From: Hemileia vastatrix | Taxonomy: Eukaryota > Basidiomycota > Pucciniomycetes > Pucciniales > Zaghouaniaceae | DNA: 64,000 nucleotides | Assembly: GCA_030280995.1 (NCBI GenBank) | Contig: JASXTE010000011.1 | Location: 19,084,103 to 19,148,102, forward strand | Direction of reading: 5' to 3' | Part shown: positions 11,917-21,994 of the stretch, piece after piece | How positions within the stretch are numbered: position 1 is the stretch's first letter | Layout: each line of letters begins with the position of its first letter | Notes under the pieces: generated by a model | Told to the model about the DNA's origin: nothing | What the model saw: only the letters and a program-made list of their open reading frames with translations | The model's database searches: none | Made by a program: the position numbers and the translations under genes

Positions 11917-14271
11917 CAAACTCCCTTAATAATAGGTTTGCACACTCATACTCCTCATTTCCACTGTTTGGGAAACTTAGCCTTGAAAACAAAAACATAA
12001 TTTTAACAATTACTATTATCATTAAAATGTATAGAATTTAAATTTGGCTTACATTTTTAGCTCCATTTTGAACCTTTGAGTCTTATACATTCTGAATTTT
12101 ATACTTCCATGCACAAAATAATTCAAAACATTTACTTCATTTTGCTGCCCCATTCTATACAGCCAATCAACAGCCTGCTGCTCAACTGCTGGACTCCAAT
12201 TTGGCTCCTATTTCAGCATTGAACATATAAAAAAATTTAATATTTTTGTTCTTAATATGAAATATATGACATTGAGCTCACCATTATATATACATTTTGA
12301 GCACACCTGAGATCTGTACCCACTCCTGCAGCCTGAATTGTTCCAACCAAAACTTGGCAATTTTTGTTAAAATGGAATTCATGCATATTTTTGTCTTGCT
12401 TTGTCCTGCTAAGTTCACCCATAAGCTGGGTATACCTAATATTGTGGTCATCTAGAGCCATTTTTATTCTATTTTGAAATATTAGAAAAAAAAATTAATA
12501 AGCCAACACAATTTTGTAAAACAATTCATTATAGAATCACTAACATCTGCAAAAAGTCTGCAAAGTTGGAGAATATAACATCTTTTGGAAAATTTATACC
12601 CCTTTCACCAGACAAAAAGTTTTTCAAGTGGCCTATAAGATGAAAAATCTTTGCGGAATGCTGCCAAGCAAAATCAAAATTTGGAGTTTCATCCATATTT
12701 TTGCAGATTGGATGGTTGCAGAATTTTTTTAAAATCATCAGCTCTCTAAGAAACTCAGCTGAGTCCCAAGGGAGGTCAGTGCTTCTGGAGGGCCCATATC
12801 TCTCAGTGAATCCTTCTTGAAGCACATCAAGTTTAGACCTCCATGGATCTGCTAATTGAACCGATATCCCCCTTTGAATCTTTTTTGGAAGAGACAAAAT
12901 TGCATCTTTTGTTCTACATAGGCTTATGACTTTCATTAAGTGATTGATTGATTTAATAGAATTAGCCTTTCTTTTTGCAAACCTGGAAAAAGGAAATTCT
13001 TCCATAAACAGTCTTCTTGCCACTTTTTGATTCTACGAAAAAATATGAGACTTTGAAGGTCAGTGGGCTTGTTCTGAAGTGGAGTTCCAGTCAAGCATAG
13101 TCGGTGTGGGGATTCCAAGTTAAATATTGTTTGAGCCCTCTGCAAGTAAGGATTTTAAATGTAACTAAAATAATATATATAAAAATTGATTATAAAAATT
13201 AATTTTTAAGTTTTAGATATAGAAATGGGCACTAACTGAGATTTATCTAAAACAACTCTATGCCAAAAGAGCTTTTGAGTAACTGGTATCTTTTTTGGCT
13301 TTGATTTTTTGACATCATTGGGCTTGCTGTTTCATAGGTCATTAAAACAATGGCAGTGTCCTGTAGCTCATTGCATTAGTATTTTGAAAATTCTTCCCAT
13401 AAAGAACCTTGAAAGGAAGCACATTATCTTCAAAGTGCACACTTATTTCATTGATCCAATTCGATAGTGTTGCCAGTGGGAATATAATCAGTGTGGCTGA
13501 ACTCCGATTAATACCTTCTTGATTTTACGATACCTGGAATTGTCTTGCTTAACTTTGAGTTGCACTTATATGAGAAATAGTTAAAAGCGTCTGTCCCAAA
13601 CCCATATCATCAGCAAGTATTAACCTGTTTCCTTCAGGGATTAATTGATTTTTAGAAAACTGATCTTTATAGTCATCAAATCCAGTTCTAAGACAATGGT
13701 TGTCCTGGTGCCTCCACATGATATCCAACTTTTCCTTCAAAATTGGTTTATTGTCAATCATTAAATTTATTGCTTGAATTTGATGTGTTTTGAGAACTGT
13801 TTTGATTCCTTGGATAAGTTGATCTGCTTTCCAATCTTGAGTACTCTGAGATATTTGGAAAGAGCCTTAAAAAATTACATGCAGGATATTAAAAAAGATA
13901 GTGGAGTCGTAGTTCAGGATCGGACATAAATAGATTTTAGCAGAAGAAAATTCTTCTTTAGCAAGACTGATTAGTGTACTTGAAGAAAAGAGGCATCCCC
14001 AAAGTTGATACTGATTACCAACAACTGGAACCAAGTAAGCAAGAAAATAGAATGGCTTCATAGGATTCAAGGAACTTCTTTGGTTTAAATGGTGAGATCC
14101 AGACCCAATATCACCCAATAGTGGTCCAATGTGCTGACTCTGCACTTGAGAAAGATTACAGAAAAGGGCTGGTTTTATTTCTTCAAATAGTCCAAAAATA
14201 TGAATATTTAAATGGCCTTGCTGTAAAATTGTGGGGGTTAGTGAGTTTTGAAATCTTGAAATTACATTCAT
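11900..14271 (-). pseudogene. SNF2/Rad5-like helicase with altered ATPase motifs
   Basis: One frame runs from MNVISRFQNSL (14271) to 13549, broken by a TAA at 13864-13866. It holds KTHQIQAINLM and motif I as ILADDMGLGQT, where the Walker lysine is Gln. Motif Ia is LIIFPLATLSNWINEI. Motif II is VVLDKSQLV instead of DEAH/DEAQ. Motif III is LCLTGTPLQNKPTDLQSL (13145-13023), followed by a frameshift near 13020. The C-terminal helicase lobe has VGTIQAAGVGTDLRCAQNV and, after a 74-bp intron (12208-12281), AVEQQAVDWLYRMGQQNEV. A 71-bp intron (11982-12052) precedes the last exon, ending VNHSH. The family uses ATP to translocate on DNA and remodel nucleosomes. Loss of the motif I lysine and motif II glutamate argues this copy is catalytically dead. 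Confidence 0.85.
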
Positions 14272-14959
14272 ATAAATTTAATCAATTGTTATTGAGAACT
14301 GTCCAAAACATCTGGAACTTGACATATTAAGTAAGAATAGTATCTGAAGATAGTGGTTGTTAAAAGATAAATTGAACCAAAATATGAATAATCAGTTTTT
14401 AATGAAACAACATAATAACTTTTTAGCATATGCTACGCTAAGATCATAATTTTTTCACATGTATTATTATTATCTTTTTAAAAAATATTGGAAGTAAATC
14501 AATGATAACTGAAAAAAATTATATGGCTTAAAACTAAATTTTGAGCCTATAGAGTAGATTTGGGTTTGTGGAAGAAGAAAAATTTACTTAATAAAAATGT
14601 GCTTTATTGTTACATTATAATCACAAAATAGAATAATTTCACTCTTATTACACTTATTTATGTTTCTGTCTAATAGTAAAATGCTTTAGGTGGCAGTTCA
14701 AAATCCAAATTGAAACTACTACCTAGAAAGATGTCTTGATACTAACATACTTTTTGTAAGTCTTTGGACAGACACTTATGGTGATCTCAATAATATTAAA
14801 ATTGATTTGAGTTGTATGTTTTATCAAATATCTATGTGGTCTAATTTAATAATTGAGATACTACAGTTTAACCTTCTGTTACCAACTTGGCAAGAGAATA
14901 TCTGTAGATTTTTTTAGACTGAATATCAAATTTTGCTTTCCACAAGATGGGAAAGTGAA
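14272..14959. other. AT-rich spacer, no gene seen
   Basis: About 690 bp without a supported coding frame between the start of the SNF2-like frame and the terminal part of the CMC element. Nothing else recognisable. Confidence 0.45.
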
Positions 14960-15222
14960 TATTATGATATGTTAAGTGATATGTTCAAGCCTTTCTCAAT
15001 CTGTGCTCAGCTGAAGATCAAAGTAACCACCAAGCTCTAAGAGACCTGTGATTGAGCTGGGTTGAACCTAGGTCTAACTAATTACCAAATCTTTGTCCAA
15101 TTGATTTGAATCTGGTTTCACAATGAATTCCCACCAGATTTCCAACAGCTTTCCAACCACTTCCCAACATTTTTAAATGAGGGGTATTGCTAGCAATACT
15201 CCCCCCCAAATTTTCTGTGGTG
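14960..15222. mobile_element. right terminal region of a CMC-type DNA transposon
   Basis: The end reads, as reverse complement from 15222, CACCACAGAAAATTTGG, matching the terminus CACCACGGGAAATCTGG of the element at 38411-47739. A perfect hairpin GTATTGCTAGCAATAC lies at 15184-15199, 23 bp from the end, in the same place as GAACTGCTAGCAGTTC in the other element. Beyond 15222 the chromovirus pol frame starts in mid gene, so this is an insertion junction. The left end was not found, and whether the Tnp2, unknown and SNF2 pseudogenes to the left belong to this element is unproven. Confidence 0.65.
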
Positions 15223-17627
15223 ATATGATGAACACTTAGTCCATTTAAAGAAGGTATTTCAGAAAATGGATGAAATAAAAATGACCCTTGCATTGAAAAA
15301 ATGTAAATTTGGGTTTGAGTCTTTAAAAGTTCTTGGTCATATTGCATCTGGCTTAAAAATATGTGTAGACTAAAATAAGGTGGCTGCAATCAAGAATATT
15401 GGAATTCCTCAAAATGTAAAGGATATAAAATCTTTTCTTGGTATGTGTGGTTATTATAGACAATATATAAAGAACTACCAATTAATTTCTGCACCATTGA
15501 CCACACTGATAAAGAAATCAGAAGCTTTCATTTGGAATAATGAAAGACAACAGGCTTTTGATAAGTTGAAAGAATGTTTGATGACAACTCCTATCCTGGG
15601 ATTACCAGATTTCCAATTGCCATTTTTATTGTATACATATGCAAGTTTTTTTTTGGTCTGGGTGCTGCTTTGCATCAACAACAACTTATTGAAAGGAAAA
15701 TGTCAGAAGTAGTTATTTGCTATATTTCATGTACTCTAAGAAGTAGTGAATTGAAATATGGTACTACTCAACTTGAATGTTTTGCAGTAGTATGGGCTCA
15801 TGAGTATCTAAATTATTACCTTGAAGACCAAAATTTTGAGTTAATAACTGACTGTAGTGCAGTTAAGTCACTCTTAAACATGAAAACTCCCAATAGACAT
15901 ATGTTTAGATGGAAATTAGCTGTACAAGAATACAGAGGACGGATGACTATTACACATGGAGCAGGAGCCTTACACTCTAATTTAGATCTGTTATCTAGAG
16001 TACCTCTACCAAATAATGATGATAATCCTGCTTATGTTCCTGAAACAGATATTATTAACATTTCTGGCATTTATATTGTAGATCTTGAGGGTGAATTTAT
16101 GCAATCAATTCTTGATAATTATTCTTCAGATCCTGACTTGAGTAAACTTACTACAATATTAAATGATCCATCTAATGCTTCAATTAGTGTTTTAATAAAA
16201 ACATTTCCATGAAAGTATAAAGAAGCATTAGAAAAAGGAGAATTTTCTATTGATGATGGTTTTATATATTACAGGAAGAAATTAAGCAATGTAATTGTAA
16301 TTCCTCCTTCAATGAAGGAGTTAATGTTAAGAATATGTCATGATGATATATTAGCAGGTCATTTTGACTTCCATAAAAAATTAACCAGAGTAAAAAATAC
16401 AGCTTGGTGGATTAACATGTCTTATGATGTTCAAAAATATGTTGAGACATGTTATTCTTGTCAAAAATCTAAAAGATTAAAGGCCAAAAGAGCTGGTTTA
16501 TTACAACAACTTGAGAAATCAAAAGCTCCATGGAAAAATTTAACATGGACTTTGTAACAGGTTTTCTAATAGCAGGTCATAAGAGTTATAACTCCTGCTG
16601 GGTAATTGTAGATAGATTTACAAAAATGTGCAAATTTATTCCCACCCACAAAGAGGTTTCTGCAAAGGACTTAGCTTTTTTATGGTGGAAATAAATGTTA
16701 AATATAGCAGGTTTCCACAAAGAAATAGTTTCAGACAGAGATCCAAAATTTACTTCTGATTTCTGGAAATCACTTATGGATGTTTCAGGGTGTCAATTAA
16801 ATCTTTCTACATCACACCATCCACAAACTGATGGGCTAGCAGAAAGAATGATGCAAACTTTAGAAGACATGATAAGAAGATATTGTACTTTTGGTCTTGA
16901 CTTTAAAGAAAATGAAAAATTCACACATGATTGGGTAACCCTTATCCCAGGTTTAGAATTTGCATACAATAGTACAGTACATTCTGTCACTGGCAAAAAG
17001 CCATTTGAGTTATGGTTGGGTTATGTACCTAATACCCCTGCTAAAACTCTTAATAAATTACCTAGATTGGATATCTATCCAGGTACAAAATCTTTTCTTC
17101 AGATGCAAGAATTATGCAGAAAGTATGCTCAAGAATGTATAAATAAGGCATTTGAGTATGAGAAGAAAAGATGGGATAAAGCCCATAAAGAAAAAATGTT
17201 CAAAGAGGGTGATGAAGTCCTTATTTCTACACTAAATTTCAATTTAAATAGTAATGTTAAATTGAAGGATCCAATCATTGGACCATTTGCAGTAAAAAAG
17301 ATGGTTGGTAAAAATTTTGTTGAAGTTATTCTATATGCACCATATGATAGAAAACATCCAGTATTTCCTATTTCTCTTATAAAACCATACCATTCTAATG
17401 ATACTTCTCTATTTCCAAGAATATCATGAAGGCATAAACAGCAACCTGAAGAAATAGTTGAAAAGGCAGAAATTGAAAAGATACTTAAAAAGAGACACCT
17501 TACTAAAGAAAAGGGAGTTGAGTATCTATTAAGGTTTAAAAATAAATCAAGTGAATATGACCAGTGGATTCCAGAAAATGAAATCTCTGATATTAAAAAT
17601 CTCTTGAGAAAATTTAAATCCAAATAA
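15223..17627 (+). pseudogene. pol polyprotein of copy B: RT end, RNase H, integrase, chromodomain
   Basis: RT connection region (LALKKCKFGFESLKVLGHI) with a stop at 15371, then FLGMCGYYRQYIKNYQLI. RNase H starts at LLYTYASFF, where copy A has LYTDSSFIGLG, so the first catalytic Asp is Tyr, and a frameshift follows near 15640. Integrase has the HHCC zinc module (CHDDILAGHFDFHKK..CYSCQKSK) and the DDE residues in MDFVTGF, VSDRDPKFTS and TDGLAERMMQTLED. Breaks include TGA near 16210, a frameshift near 16540, TAA at 16693-16695 and TGA near 17427. The C-terminus KKRHLTKEKGVEYLLRF..YDQWIPENEI looks like a chromodomain, which targets integration to particular chromatin in chromoviruses. Confidence 0.88.
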
Positions 17628-17980
17628 TACTGTTTAATTCAGTATATGTATCATAGAAATTTTAAAATTATTTTTCTATTCACTCCTTACTTATTAATTA
17701 AAATGTCTTAAAAATTTTTTTATTGTTTTTTTTGGGTGAGGGAGTGTCAGCCTAGGTAACTCCAGGACTGAGTATATCTTATGTTTAAAATCAGATAATC
17801 TCAATTACATTAAGATTATAACTTTAAATAAGGTTAAAATACTTATATATATGGTTAAAATACTTATAGATATGGTTATAATACATATATATATAGTTAT
17901 TACACTATTATTTGACTTATAGTACTTTAAATAGCTTATCCATAGCCTAATTATACTTATTAGGGGGTGTCAGTTCTGGC

Positions 17981-18117
17981 AAATCCGCACTTACAAATCC
18001 GCACTTAAATTTGACCAAATCCGCACTTAAATAAGTGCGGATTTCCAAAACACACTAGCCCCAATACTGGTGGATTTCAAAATGAAATAAGTCACTTATT
18101 TCACTCAAATCCGCACT
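17981..18117. repeat. subterminal repeats of H1 (AAATCCGCACTT and reverse complement)
   Basis: Within 140 bp of the left end the 12-mer AAATCCGCACTT or its reverse complement occurs at about 17981, 17995, 18017, 18033 (inverted) and 18106. Similar copies lie near the right end (about 20478-20508), and variants with GCTGATTT occur next to them. Such clustered subterminal repeats are the usual binding sites of Harbinger transposase or its Myb-like partner; binding here is inferred. Confidence 0.7.
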
Positions 18118-18269
18118 TTCTCAACCAAAAGTGCTGATTTCACCATCAAGTCCCATTTCACTGATTTGTCAGCATCATCCCATTCATACGCAGCACTCCA
18201 CAGCATAACACTTCATAACCCAAAACATCATACATCATTTACATCTTCATATCATATCATATAAGAGTC

Positions 18270-19529
18270 ATGCCTTCCTCACTTTCAAATCGTGATAAAT
18301 TACATAAAGCAATGACTTTCATGGCGCTTGAACTGCTCTTGGACTCTGATTCCGATTCTGATCTAGAAGAAGATTTTGTCGTTTTATCAAAAATGGCCAG
18401 GAAACGTTACCTTCTTCCCAGAAAGCCTCAAGTACTTCATACCCCCAAGTACACCATCCAAACACTTCTTAAACTATCTACACCCAGTTTTAGATGGCTG
18501 TTCAGGACTTCTCAGGAATGTTTCCTTAAATTGCTTGAGCTTATTCAGGATCATCCCATATTTCACAATAATTCTCAAAAAGAACAACAACATCCTTCAA
18601 TTCAATTGGCCATCACACTATGTTGTTTGGGTTCAAATGGTAATGGAGCCGCTTTGAAACGTTTAGAAAATGTCTTTGATTTAGGGTATGGTTCAGTTAA
18701 CACTTATACCAAACGATGTATCACTGCCATCAACTCCTTGGAATCTCAACTTCTCACCTGGCCAACAAAAGAAGAGCGACTTGAATCATCTCAGGTTATG
18801 CAAGCAGAGGGCTTTCCAGGATGTATTGGTTTTGTTGATGGTACTACTATTCCTTTGAGCCAGAAACCTGCTCAAGGTGGAAACAATTACTTTGACCGTA
18901 AAAAGAGGTAGATTATTTTTAACTCCTTTCATCCTCCTTGAAACTAACACAAACAAATATATCTTCTTTATAGATATTCAATTAACGTTCAGCTTATATG
19001 TGACGTAAACAAAAAATTTATATCATTCTTTGCTGGCTATCCTGGCTCATGTCATGACTCCTACGTCTTCCAAAGAATGCATATTTCAAATGAACCTGAA
19101 AAATTCTTTGATGAAAATCAGTATCTTCTTGCAGATTCTGCTTATGAGAATGGAAAGTATGTACTTCCTGCTTTTCGGGGAGCAGCTTCAGAAGACAGTC
19201 AAAATGCCAAATTCAACAATCATTTGGCAAAGTCAAGAGTCCGTATTGAACATTCTATTGGAATCTTGAAAGGCCGTTTTTCTAGTTTAAGGGAATTAAG
19301 AAGTCCTCTTAGAAATAAATCTGAAATGGAGGCGGTGATCAACTGGATTCTGTGTTGCACTATACTTCATAACCTACTTGCTGACCTCAAAGATCAATGG
19401 TTAGAGCTGTATGAAGATGAACAAGTTGATTCACCTCCGACTATATCCAACACTTCTATTTCTCAATCAACTAGTATAAGGGCGAAAATCCTTCCAATAA
19501 CACTCCAACATTTTTCAACGCAATTTTAA
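18270..19529 (+). CDS. PIF/Harbinger DDE transposase, two exons
   Basis: Exons 18270-18907 and 18974-19529 with a 66-bp intron (gtagat..tttatag) give 397 residues without a stop. The start is the first Met after the subterminal repeats (MPSSLSNRDKLHKAMTFM). The N-terminal half has an acidic patch (DSDSDSDLEEDF) and a helical DNA-binding-like region (LENVFDLGYGSVNTYTKR). The catalytic DDE_Tnp_4-type core has FVDGTTIPLSQKP (first Asp), then GYPGSCHDSYVFQRM (second Asp), LLADSAYEN, and SRVRIEHSIGILKGRF with the Glu. The enzyme cuts out the element and inserts it at 3-bp targets. The same gene in H2 is broken, so H1 is the only candidate autonomous copy here. Confidence 0.9.
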
Positions 19530-19942
19530 TTTTTTTCTCTTTCTCTTCAAATTATCAATTTGCATGTATTATTCACTGAGAATGGTAAATTTTTTTGCAT
19601 ATTTTTTTGGTTTTTGAATTTGCTGTTAAAGTCTTATTTTTTTTTCTCTCTGTGTTTTCTTTCATCAACTCAACATGAAATCGCATATTTTCAGCAAACG
19701 CATATTTTTTCAGTCACTCAAAGGTTGGGAAAGAGTTGGAAGGGAAGATTAAGGGTTCCGAGGCATTTTAAATGAAGAAAAGGGTCTGGGAGAGGTTGAG
19801 AGGGGTGAAATGGGGATCAAAAGAGGATGGCATACAATGGGGCTGGGAGGATAGCGAAAGGCATGGGGAGGGAAGACAAGCATGTGTTGATAGAATTGAA
19901 AGGGATGGAGATTGGTGCAAACAGAGTGTGAAAATAGGAGGA

Positions 19943-19976
19943 TGAACTCTGTTCTTCGGGCGAAGAACAGAGTTCA
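19943..19976. repeat. perfect 34-bp hairpin inside H1
   Basis: TGAACTCTGTTCTTCG (19943-19958) is followed after two bases by its exact reverse complement (19961-19976). It lies in the non-coding 3' part of H1, about 410 bp after the transposase stop. It could be a transcript-end structure or the trace of a small insertion; function unknown. Confidence 0.8.
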
Positions 19977-20064
19977 CTTCCATAAAATATTAGCTGAAAC
20001 ATAGTTTTCAATTCTGTAAAAACAGTTGTAAGTAATAGAAAAAGTCACTGATTTTTTTTCTATG

Positions 20065-20146
20065 TAATCCTTGCTTTACGAGGAGACTTTTGTGACGAAG
20101 CAGATTTTTGAGTTACCTTTTGAGATTTGGAATGTCTGGGAGGCAT
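20065..20146 (-). pseudogene. possible N-terminal remnant of the second Harbinger protein
   Basis: A short basic frame starts MPPRHSKSQKVTQKSASSQK at 20146 and stops at a TAG after 27 codons. PIF/Harbinger elements usually carry a second, Myb/SANT-like gene convergent to the transposase gene, and this lies in the right place and direction. No SANT domain remains, so the call rests on position and the start only. Confidence 0.3.
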
Positions 20147-20803
20147 TATGAAACTGGCACATAACAAGAAAAAAGATTAAAAAGTAGAAGAAATAAGTAA
20201 AAAAGAATGTAAACATGCCTGGTCAAAATATTGAAAATGTCAGGAAGGGGTGTGTGCCGAGGATTGATGGGTAGGTAGCAAGGAAGGTCAGTGTGTCACA
20301 TGTGACAGGGATGGGGTAAGAAATGAAGGGATGTTTTGTGGCCAAAATGTGGTTGTGAAAAAAAACGGGAAAAAAGTGCTGATTTGAGGTCATAACTGAC
20401 ACCCTTTTTTGAAATAAGTGACTTTTTTGCAAAATTTAAGTGCTGATTTGTAAGTGCTGATTTGGTTTGAAATCCGCACTTAATTTAAGTGCGGATTTGC
20501 CAGAACTGACACCCCCTATTAAGGTGTTTATGGAGTCATAATATACTTATCTTAAGTGATATTAAGTAATTATAGACATACATAAGCTTATATGTATACA
20601 TAAACCTCATATTCAGTGAAATATGTAGTTATATTATGTATATTTAGGTCTATAAGTGGGTTTTAACCTCTTAATAGCCTGTAACCTTTTTTTCTGCTTA
20701 TTTTAGGTCATATAGATGTATTCAGTGGACTCACAATGCATACAAAAGCATATACACCTTTTTCAGGTGCATATATCCAGTTTGGACAACTTAATCTGCT
20801 TCC

Positions 20804-21058
20804 TTGGATGGATTTTCACAGATTTATGAGTTGGGATATGATTACTGGGTTAATATGGATGATTGGGGATGTTATTGGGAGCTTGGACAGTTAATTTGGT
20901 TCCTTTATATGCTTTGGGTTTCATTATATACTCTTTGGATGAGTTATTTTATCTGTTTCTCTATGGTATCTGCTTTTATCTGTTTATTCTATTTATGGTA
21001 TGGGTCTGTGGTATCATTAATTGTGATGGAGGGTCCTTACTGGAGGTCTTGGTGTTGA
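20804..21058 (+). other. 84-codon hydrophobic open frame inside the G2 LTR, kept in copies
   Basis: The frame MDGFSQIYELGYDYWVNMDD..WRSWC is rich in Trp, Tyr and Phe. The LTR of copy A has the same-length frame at 56018-56272, and the solo LTR has a related 75-codon frame at 63451-63224 (minus). It could encode a membrane-seeking peptide, or may simply be open by chance in related LTRs. Confidence 0.35.
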
Positions 21059-21498
21059 AAATGCTTGAAGTGGATGCCATGGGGAGGTGATGGGCCCTCA
21101 CAGTGCTGTAATTGCCAGGGATAGCAGTGACATCATCTGGATTGAAGGTCTGTGCAGTCCAGTTGATTTTGGTATAAGTAAGGGAGGATTTGACAGGTTA
21201 TTAGACATAACTTACTTACTACACATCAAATAAACATTACAAAACAATTATTATTATATATAAATATATTATAAAGCATTTATAAATTGATATTATCTTT
21301 ATATAAAATATAACTATATTGTATTATTCTATTTTCCACCACTAGCACACATAAAATCCAAGTATTGTGAGTCTATATTTAGAATAACTATTTTATTAGT
21401 CTTCCCCTGAGGTTAAATCACTAAATCATTTAACAATAAGTAGTAGGACCATTAATATTTACTATTAAATCATACTTAAACACTAGGACACACTGACA

Positions 21499-21994
21499 TG
21501 CATCCTCAGTACCAAAACATGAATCATAATTAGTTTTAGTTTTTAGCCAGTTGATAAGTATGAGGTGATCATCTTTTTTTAGTTTAATGGTCTTTTTTTT
21601 AGCTGTGCAGTGGAAAGAAGGAGCAGCTAAATTTGAAGAACAAGTGGGAGAAGGCTGCCTTTGAGAAGATATGTGACACCAATGCATGTTAAGATATTTG
21701 ATGATGAAAAGCAGCAGAAATGAGAAGATGAGATGGAGAGTGATCTGAAAGGATGGAAGAAATAGACATGATGGGGGTGCACAGCAAGTTTGGGAGGATG
21801 GCACATCCAAAAAGTTGTCCAAGATGTGGTTATGAAAAATTGAGGATAAAAATGTCAGATAGGAGGTGAACATTGATATGTAAAATGTCTAATAACCCAA
21901 TTATTTTCAAAACTAATTGCAGAAGATAATTGGGGTATATGGATTTTTATCTGCAATTAATTTTATTGCGGATCTACAAATGGTGATACCCCCT
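21499..21994 (-). mobile_element. truncated Harbinger-like element, one end only
   Basis: Read from 21994 on the minus strand it starts AGGGGGTATCACCATTTG, the same end type as the 198-bp MITE at 35584-35781, followed by an H-like subterminal block (GATCCGCAAT, then CATAACCACATCTTGG). The other end is missing; it adjoins the LTR end at 21498. No transposase is present. Confidence 0.5.

Larger units (their letters stand above)
17962..20517 (+). mobile_element. PIF/Harbinger element H1 (2556 bp), apparently complete
   Basis: The termini are AGGGGGTGTCAGTTCTGGC and its near-perfect inverted copy. The flanking 3-bp duplication is ATT (17959-17961 and 20518-20520), confirmed by the uninterrupted LTRs elsewhere. 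Subterminal copies of AAATCCGCACTT and its reverse complement occur at both ends. It encodes a two-exon DDE transposase on the plus strand. It may still be mobile or be able to mobilise relatives; H2 at 49749-53258 has the same ends. Confidence 0.9.
15223..21498 (+). mobile_element. Ty3/gypsy chromovirus, family G2, copy B (3' half)
   Basis: It contains the end of reverse transcriptase, RNase H, integrase and chromodomain, then a purine-rich tract (GAGGGAG, 17738-17744) and the 3' LTR. The 5' half is missing, cut at the CMC-type terminus. It is closely related to copy A at 35899-56712. The Harbinger element H1 sits in its LTR. Confidence 0.88.
17745..21498 (+). repeat. 3' LTR of copy B, interrupted by Harbinger element H1
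   Basis: Begins TGTCAGCCTAGG directly after a purine tract and ends CACTGACA, giving TGTCAG..CTGACA termini. Without H1 and its 3-bp target duplication it would be about 1.2 kb, like the LTRs at 55537-56712 and 62783-63960. The empty-site sequence is visible in both of those LTRs. Confidence 0.88.

Noticed and set aside
15184..15222. Helitron 3' end (hairpin close to the terminus)
   Set aside because: The terminus is GTGGTG, not CTRR. The related element at 38411-47739 has inverted ends and a 3-bp target duplication, which Helitrons lack.
17129..17623. 164-codon minus-strand frame
   Set aside because: It lies antisense to the integrase/chromodomain coding region of copy B, with no start context or domain.
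17957..20522. 5-bp target duplication TATTA for H1
   Set aside because: With the terminus set at AGGGGG..CCCCCT, the duplication is ATT, and the same rule gives AAT for H2 and ATT for the MITE at 35584, each confirmed by an empty site or a closed frame. The 5-bp reading fails for H2.
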